DNA from: Deltaproteobacteria bacterium RIFOXYA12_FULL_61_11
Lineage (GTDB): Bacteria > Bdellovibrionota_F > JAHFAK01 > YA12-FULL-61-11
NCBI GenBank assembly: GCA_001799195.1
Contig: MGSU01000135.1
Location: 1-10,016, forward strand
Reading direction: 5' to 3'
DNA length: 10,016 nt
Under the pieces are notes generated by a model. That model saw nothing but the letters and a program-made list of their open reading frames with translations, did not search any database and was not told the origin of the DNA. A program made the position numbers and the translations under genes. Shown here in pieces: positions 5,513 through 10,016 of the stretch (positions are counted from its first letter, which is position 1; the number at the start of each line of letters is the position of its first letter).

Positions 5513-6477
5513 AGAAGCCGATCACCAACATGGCAGCATCAGTTCACGCCCGTCTGTTAAAGCGCGCGAAGGCTGAAGGTCGCCCGTTCAACGAGCTTCT
5601 CCAGTACTACGCAATGGAGCGGTTTCTCTACCGGCTGTCGCGTTCGACCTACAACGATCGCTTCGTGCTCAAGGGCGCGTTGATGCTCCAGTTCTGGGGC
5701 GGTCCGCTGAGCCGGGCGACGAAGGACATCGATCTACTCGGTCGCGCAACCACTAGTGTCTCAGACTTGGTCGAGATCGTGAAGGGCTGCATTGCAGTAG
5801 ACGTGGAGGAGGATGGCCTACTCTTTGACGCGACCAGCGTGATGGGCGAGGAGATCCGGCTCGCGGCCAACTACGACGGTGTCCGTGTGCGATGCTGGGC
5901 CAACCTCGGCAATGCTCGCATCGCGCTTCAGATCGACGTTGGTTTCGGCGACATCGTGACGCCCGGCGAGAAGGACGTCGAGTACCCGTCGCTCCTCGAC
6001 TTCAGTACCCCTCGCCTGCTCGGTTACACTCCGGAGACAGCCATCGCGGAGAAGTTCCAAGCGCTGGTCGTGCTGGATATGGCCAACACCCGCCTGAAGG
6101 ATTTCCTGGACATCTGGGTGCTCGCGCAGGGGCGCGAGTTCTCTGGTGCACTGCTGGCGCAGGCTGTCGATGCTACCTTTCGTCGTCGGCGGACCCCATT
6201 ACCAACCTCCACTCCCGTTGCGTTCACACCTCTGTTTTCCTCTGCTCCTGGAAAGCAGGCGCAATGGCAAGCGTATCTCAGGAAAGGAAGGGTTCAGGGC
6301 TCGGTGCCGACACTCGCTAAAATAATGCACCTGATCGGCGCTTTCCTGATGCCAGTAATTGATGCTCTTCATAGGGAGAACGGATTTGACAAGATGTGGT
6401 CACCAGGCGGCCCATGGGCTGAAACCTCTGCAGTTAAAAAAACGGACCATGATGAAGCACCAACGAAGGTGCTGTGA
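5509..6477 (+). CDS. abiEii: AbiEii/AbiGii-family nucleotidyltransferase toxin
   Basis: 322 residues from GTG 5509, which overlaps the antitoxin stop (GTGA); the in-frame ATG at 5464 lies inside abiEi and is less likely. The nucleotidyltransferase core shows LKGALMLQFWGG followed by TKDIDL, with catalytic acids D73 and D75. The second family motif, LKDFLDIW, places K197, D198 and D201. The C-terminal helical part (KQAQWQAYLRKGR and following) is complete. Relatives such as MenT toxins transfer nucleotides to the tRNA acceptor end and stop translation, giving phage-abortive infection; the substrate here is not known. No truncation or missing key residue is seen. The C-terminal tail (WAETSAVKKTDHDEAP) appears variable. 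Confidence 0.92.
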   Translation: MKKPITNMAASVHARLLKRAKAEGRPFNELLQYYAMERFLYRLSRSTYNDRFVLKGALMLQFWGGPLSRATKDIDLLGRATTSVSDLVEIVKGCIAVDVEEDGLLFDATSVMGEEIRLAANYDGVRVRCWANLGNARIALQIDVGFGDIVTPGEKDVEYPSLLDFSTPRLLGYTPETAIAEKFQALVVLDMANTRLKDFLDIWVLAQGREFSGALLAQAVDATFRRRRTPLPTSTPVAFTPLFSSAPGKQAQWQAYLRKGRVQGSVPTLAKIMHLIGAFLMPVIDALHRENGFDKMWSPGGPWAETSAVKKTDHDEAPTKVL

Positions 6478-6490
6478 GAACGATAGTTCT
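6456..6490 (+). terminator. Two small hairpins at the end of abiEii
   Basis: AGCACC-aacgaa-GGTGCT (6456-6473) spans the last codons of abiEii, and AGAAC-GATA-GTTCT (6477-6490) follows at the stop. Neither has a T-run, so a strong intrinsic terminator is not indicated. They may stabilise the 3' end or reduce read-through into the primase-helicase gene. Confidence 0.25.
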
Positions 6491-6513
6491 TGCAGCCCTC
6501 AACCCAGTAAACG

Positions 6514-9021
6514 ATGACCATGGCCAATCGTGAGGATCTGCTTACCAAGATCGCAAACGAGGAAGCCCGGCTCGCCGACCTCGAGATCGAGGTTGCGGCA
6601 GCCAACACCCGTCTTGCAGCACTCCGCGAGCAACTCGTCTCTGCGCCTCTTGTTCCGACGGTGAGACAATCGAAGGTCGTTATCGCAAACATCCCCACAA
6701 CCAATGTGGCCAAAGTCGCCCTCTTTCGCTCCCTCTTCCGTGGTCGAGAGGACGTCTTTCCTCGACGCTGGGAAAATAAGAAGCAAACCTCCGGATACTC
6801 ACCCGCCTGTCACAACGAATGGGTATATGGTGTCTGCGAGAAGAAGAAGAGCACGGGTTCCCGACGAACAACCTGCGGCGAATGTCCCAACCAAGCTTTC
6901 ATCACCATTTCCGACGAGGAGCTCGCCAAGCATTTACGAGGCGACCAAGTCCTGGGCGTCTACCCACTCCTGCTCGACGAAACGTGCTGGTTTCTTGCGG
7001 CTGACTTCGATAAGAAGACCTGGCAGGAGGACATTGCGGCCTTTGCCGAGACCTGTGATCTGCACAGTGTGCCTGTCGCCATCGAGAGATCCCGTTCGGG
7101 CAATGGCGCGCACGCCTGGTTCTTCTTCGCGTCGCCGGTGCCCGCGGTTGCGGCGCGCAAGCTCGGCTGCTTCCTCATCACCGAGACCATGGCTCGCCGC
7201 CACCAGCTTTCGATGGAGTCCTACGACCGGCTCTTTCCCAACCAGGACACCATGCCCAAGGGCGGCTTCGGCAACCTGATCGCGTTGCCGCTCCAGCGCG
7301 AGGCGCGCGAGGCCGGCAACTCGGTCTTTGTGGACGAATCGTTCAACCCATGGCCTGACCAGTGGGCCTTCCTCGCTGGCGTGAAGCGGATCGATGCTGC
7401 CCTCGTGTTCGCGTTCGCCGATGACGCCAGCCGGCGCGGCCAGGTGATCGGCGTGCGCATGAGCGACGTCGAGGACGACCGCACGCCATGGAAGCGCCCT
7501 CCCTCGGGCCGTCCAAGGAAGGCGGTAATCACCGAGCCGCTGTCGCCCGTCGTGAAGGCCGTCCTCGCTCAACGAATCTTCATCGAGAAGGCGGGCTTGC
7601 CGTCGGCCCTGCTCAACCAGCTCATGCGCCTGGCCGCGTTCCAGAACCCGGAGTTCTACAAGAAGCAGAGCATGCGCCTCTCGACGGCGCTCACGCCCCG
7701 GGTGATTGCCTGCGCCGAGGACCTGTGCGAGCATATCGCTCTCCCGCGCGGCTGCCTTCCCGAGGCTGAGGCGATGCTCAAGGAGTATGGCGTCACGCTC
7801 GAGGTCACCGACAAACGCGAGGCGGGCTCGCCCATCGACTTCGCCTTCCATGGCACACTGACGCCGCTGCAGGAGCAGGCAGTCAAGGCGCTGCTCGCCC
7901 ATGACACGGGAGTGTTCGTCGCGCCGCCGGGGATCGGCAAGACGGTGGTCGGCACGTATCTGGTCGCGGCCCGCAAGACGAGCACGCTCATTCTTGTCCA
8001 CCGAAAGCCTCTCCTCGACCAGTGGATCAGCCAACTCTCCTTCTTTCTCGGCATCGAGCCCAAAGACCTCGGCCAGATCGGTGCAGGCAGGGCCAAGCCC
8101 AACGGCCGGCTCGACATAGCGATGGTGCAAAGTCTGGTTCGCAAGGGCTCGGTGGCCGACCTCATTGCCGGCTACGGCCAGGTCATCCAAGATGAATCAC
8201 ACCATTGCCCTGCGGTCAGCTTCGAGCGAGTGCTCGCCGAAGTGAAGGCCAGGTATGTTGTCGGCCTCACCGCAACCCCGCAGCGCCGCGATGGCCACCA
8301 CCCCATCCTCACCATGCAACTCGGGCCGGTGCGGTTCGCGGTCGACGTCAAAAGCCAGGCTGCGCGGCGACCTTTTGACCACAAACTCGTCGTCCGGGAG
8401 ACGGGCTTCTCGTCGAATGGGCTGTCCGAGGGCGCCGGCATCCAGGAGCTGTACGCCTCACTCGCAGCCGACCAGCACCGCAACGACCTCATCTTCGACG
8501 ATGTTGTGCGAGCCCTCGAAGAGAAGAGATCGCCTATCCTGCTCACCGAGCGGCGAGATCACCTCGAGTACTTCGCCGAGCGGTTACGGAGCTTCACCCG
8601 CCATCTGGTCGTGCTCCATGGGGGCATGAAGCCCAAGGAACGGCGCAAGGTTTGCGAGCAACTTACCTCGATTCCAGACAGGGAGGAGCGGCTGCTCCTC
8701 GCTACTGGCCGGTACCTTGGCGAGGGCTTCGACGACGCTCGTCTCGACACCCTGTTCCTGGCGCTGCCGGTTTCCTGGAAGGGAACGCTGATCCAGTACA
8801 CCGGCCGCTTGCATCGGCTGCATCCAGGTAAAACCGAGGTCCGCATTTACGACTATGTGGACCACGCAGTGCCGATGCTCATGAAGATGTTCGAGAAGCG
8901 GCTGCGCAGTTACCGCGCAATCGGTTATGCTCGAGATGACGCCCCATTCGGCTTTCGAATGATCGAGAACATGCTCGAGTATGAAAAAAATGGATCACCA
9001 GAGCCGCCCAACGGGCAATGA
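6514..9021 (+). CDS. Primase-helicase fusion (AEP-like domain plus SF2 helicase), TOTE conflict-system type
   Basis: 835 residues, intact. Residues 3-41 form a likely coiled coil. A zinc-type cluster follows (C99, C108, C121, C124, around CHNEW, GVC and CGEC). An archaeo-eukaryotic primase-like core comes next: ADFDKK (D164, D166), SRSGNGAHAW (H200) and LFPNQD plus GGFGNLIALPLQ near 240-260. The SF2 helicase has Walker A PPGIGKT (K476), QDESHH (D560-E561), TATP (586-589) and QYTGRLHR (761-768). This domain order is that of proteins annotated as TOTE conflict-system primase-helicases, thought to act on invading DNA; that role is established only by comparative genomics. No SD precedes ATG 6514 or ATG 6520, so the start is uncertain and translation may depend on the toxin gene 36 bp upstream. 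Confidence 0.88.
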   Translation: MTMANREDLLTKIANEEARLADLEIEVAAANTRLAALREQLVSAPLVPTVRQSKVVIANIPTTNVAKVALFRSLFRGREDVFPRRWENKKQTSGYSPACHNEWVYGVCEKKKSTGSRRTTCGECPNQAFITISDEELAKHLRGDQVLGVYPLLLDETCWFLAADFDKKTWQEDIAAFAETCDLHSVPVAIERSRSGNGAHAWFFFASPVPAVAARKLGCFLITETMARRHQLSMESYDRLFPNQDTMPKGGFGNLIALPLQREAREAGNSVFVDESFNPWPDQWAFLAGVKRIDAALVFAFADDASRRGQVIGVRMSDVEDDRTPWKRPPSGRPRKAVITEPLSPVVKAVLAQRIFIEKAGLPSALLNQLMRLAAFQNPEFYKKQSMRLSTALTPRVIACAEDLCEHIALPRGCLPEAEAMLKEYGVTLEVTDKREAGSPIDFAFHGTLTPLQEQAVKALLAHDTGVFVAPPGIGKTVVGTYLVAARKTSTLILVHRKPLLDQWISQLSFFLGIEPKDLGQIGAGRAKPNGRLDIAMVQSLVRKGSVADLIAGYGQVIQDESHHCPAVSFERVLAEVKARYVVGLTATPQRRDGHHPILTMQLGPVRFAVDVKSQAARRPFDHKLVVRETGFSSNGLSEGAGIQELYASLAADQHRNDLIFDDVVRALEEKRSPILLTERRDHLEYFAERLRSFTRHLVVLHGGMKPKERRKVCEQLTSIPDREERLLLATGRYLGEGFDDARLDTLFLALPVSWKGTLIQYTGRLHRLHPGKTEVRIYDYVDHAVPMLMKMFEKRLRSYRAIGYARDDAPFGFRMIENMLEYEKNGSPEPPNGQ

Positions 9022-9247
9022 CCACAATGGGAGCAGGAGGTCTCCACGAACCGGCCGCGCACTCCCGTAAGCCCCGACCAGCGCGGCGAACTGCTCATGC
9101 AAACCTCCGGCTTCCAGGCCTTCCTCCAGCACCAGGAGGCCGTCTGCCTGGCTGCGGCTCGAGGCCGGGCTGAGCCCAGAACTGGCCTTCAACGAGGCCC
9201 GCAGCCTGGCCACCGGCGCCGGTACCGCAATCCAATTAATACATTGA
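9022..9247 (+). pseudogene. Frameshifted, 5'-truncated gene remnant
   Basis: Two adjoining frames both show strongly GC-biased third positions. The first reads VSPDQRGELLMQTSGF, then QAFLQHQEAVCLA up to about 9153. The second reads RLEAGLSPELAFNEARSL, then ATGAGTAIQ, from 9155 to the stop at 9245-9247. Removing one base (G9154) joins them into one plausible protein. No good start or SD is seen; the first frame begins right after the helicase stop, so its 5' end is probably lost. The parent family is not recognised. A real 57-residue gene from ATG 9097 is possible but less likely. Confidence 0.45.
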
Positions 9248-9281
9248 ATATATATACAAATCACCCTTGAGGTTCTCGAAA

Positions 9282-9299
9282 CCCTATGGCTCTATAGGG
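9282..9299 (+). promoter_or_regulatory. CCCTAT/ATAGGG inverted repeat in the leader of the small-gene operon
   Basis: Perfect 6-bp arms (9282-9287 and 9294-9299) around GGCTCT, 28 bp before the next start codon and just after an AT-rich block (9233-9260) that stands out from its GC-rich surroundings. It may be an operator or a 5' mRNA hairpin. A promoter is likely in the AT-rich block, but no convincing -35/-10 pair could be fixed. Confidence 0.35.
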
Positions 9300-9326
9300 A
9301 CAGCAGCACACACCAGGGAGGCAGAG

Positions 9327-9617
9327 ATGAAGACCATCGGCGCAGTGACGACTTGCAAGAGCGCAGAACATAAGTACCTCAAGGGCTACAAGGTCAAGAT
9401 TGTCGGGGTTATCAAGAACGCGGCCAGAGCGGACTACGATCCCGACAAGGATGACAGAATTCTTCGCAGCGATGAGGCCCTGAAAAGCGCCGGTGGCTTG
9501 ACCGCGGACGACCGCGTCGAGGTTCAGCCCTTCCTCGAGAAAGAAGGGCGGTTCAGCTTCGTCAGCAGCGACCCCAAGGCTGTGGATCTGGCAAATTTTA
9601 GAAAATTGAGGGGATAA
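9327..9617 (+). CDS. Small conserved-looking hypothetical protein
   Basis: 96 residues from ATG 9327, preceded by AGGGAGG; the frame opens earlier but the SD favours this start. The sequence begins MKTIGAVTTCKSAEHKYLKG, with a hydrophobic strand KVKIVGVI, a charged loop DYDPDKDDRI and a C-terminal half EGRFSFVSSDPKAVDL. This looks like a small soluble, strand-rich protein. No signal peptide, membrane segment or catalytic motif is visible. It leads a run of three short genes with individual SDs (14 and 31 bp gaps), an arrangement common in plasmid and integrative-element backbones. Function unknown. Confidence 0.75.
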   Translation: MKTIGAVTTCKSAEHKYLKGYKVKIVGVIKNAARADYDPDKDDRILRSDEALKSAGGLTADDRVEVQPFLEKEGRFSFVSSDPKAVDLANFRKLRG

Positions 9618-9631
9618 CCCAGGAGGTTGGT

Positions 9632-9862
9632 ATGACCGTTCGAGAACTTCTCGATCGCCTGCACGACTGCAACCCAGACTCGGAGGTTTGCCTGATGACC
9701 CAACAAGCCTGGCCTTTTCGTAATAGCCTGTTCGGGTTGACCACCAGCGCTGAACTGCAACACGAGCCAACCGGCCAGGGCGGACAGCGCGAGGTCGTGT
9801 ATCTGGTTGAAGGCGAACAACTCGGCTATGGCGACCATCGCGCCTGGGAACTGGCCTGCTGA
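9632..9862 (+). CDS. Small hypothetical protein (MTVRELLDRL type)
   Basis: 76 residues from ATG 9632 with AGGAGG about 6 bp upstream. It starts MTVRELLDRLHDCNPDSEV, followed by a strand and the segment MTQQAWPF, and ends VVYLVEGEQLGYGDHRAWEL. Short proteins of this layout (an N-terminal helix, then DxEVxLMTQQ and a C-terminal VYLVEG motif) are, as I recall, frequent hypothetical genes of proteobacterial plasmids and integrative elements; no biochemical role is known to me. It follows the previous gene by 14 bp and is probably cotranscribed. Confidence 0.78.
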   Translation: MTVRELLDRLHDCNPDSEVCLMTQQAWPFRNSLFGLTTSAELQHEPTGQGGQREVVYLVEGEQLGYGDHRAWELAC

Positions 9863-9893
9863 GGCAAAACCACTCACGAGAAGGAGTACACCA

Positions 9894-10016
9894 ATGACCA
9901 ACCTCAATGAACTCAAGGTGCCGGAACTGCAACAGTGCTATGCCGAGGTGGTTGGTGAACCAACCCGCTGTCCGAACAAAAAGTATTTGATCAAGAAGAT
10001 CAACGAGGCGCGGGCG
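9894..10016 (+). CDS. Partial small protein, N-terminus only, cut by the window end
   Basis: ATG 9894 has GAAGGAG about 7 bp upstream, and 41 codons are visible to the edge. The sequence begins MTNLNELKVPELQQCYAEVV and continues with GEPTRCPNKKYLIKKINEARA. The pattern L..Y.EV.GE.T...NK.YLI.KI resembles the start of DUF2924-like or SAP-like helical modules found on mobile elements. With only 41 residues this is a weak suggestion. It is the third gene of the small-gene run. Confidence 0.7.
   Translation, partial: MTNLNELKVPELQQCYAEVVGEPTRCPNKKYLIKKINEARA

Noticed and set aside
6386-6391. TTGACA near the end of abiEii as a promoter for the helicase
   Set aside because: No -10-like sequence lies 16-18 bp downstream.
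6934-8190. 418-codon open frame on the minus strand
   Set aside because: Antisense shadow of the primase-helicase, whose domains are all recognisable on the plus strand; no SD and no recognisable motifs.
9018-9173. ATGA-coupled 51-codon ORF at the helicase stop
   Set aside because: Proline/arginine-rich translation with poor third-position bias, while the other two frames carry the coding-like pattern.
8995-9264. 89-codon minus-strand frame across the remnant
   Set aside because: Starts with GTG without a convincing SD and is explained as the complement of GC3-biased plus-strand coding remnants.

Overview
This is a roughly 10 kb, GC-rich stretch of accessory DNA, most likely from a plasmid, integrative element or decayed prophage of a proteobacterium. 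I infer this from the GC-biased third codon positions, strong Shine-Dalgarno (SD) sites and small plasmid-type ORFs. The species cannot be read from the sequence. No rRNA, tRNA or CRISPR array is visible.

Left part (1-4715) is a packaging-like module. A gene of unknown function (16-504) is followed 20 bp later by an AT-hook/helix-turn-helix protein (525-1262). A 540-bp structured noncoding stretch comes next, ending in a terminator-like hairpin 20 bp before the SD of a second, paralogous AT-hook/HTH protein (1807-2418). A large terminase subunit with ATPase and nuclease motifs follows (3291-4715). Between the second HTH gene and the terminase, on the opposite strand, lies a cassette of a catalytic-domain-only tyrosine recombinase (2447-3061) and a small translationally coupled ORF (3058-3264). 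The HTH proteins are probable small-terminase-like or DNA-recognition partners. No capsid, portal or tail gene is present in the window. A short motif, AAAATTTCC(CC), recurs four times on the plus strand, only in this part.

Middle part (4716-9021) is a defence island. A consensus-like promoter with an inverted repeat in its spacer appears to start transcription at the ATG of an AbiEi-type antitoxin (leaderless). The antitoxin overlaps its AbiEii nucleotidyltransferase toxin by 4 bp. Next is an 835-residue fusion of an archaeo-eukaryotic primase-like domain and an SF2 helicase, of the kind annotated as a TOTE conflict-system primase-helicase.

Right part (9022-10016) starts with a frameshifted gene remnant lying directly against the helicase stop, which suggests an insertion boundary. 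It continues with an AT-rich leader and three short, closely spaced genes with good ribosome sites, the last cut by the window end. They look like backbone cargo of a plasmid or integrative element.

The main candidates for something new are the capsid-less terminase module with two AT-hook/HTH paralogues, its repeated motif and the inverted recombinase cassette, and the structured region between the two paralogues.
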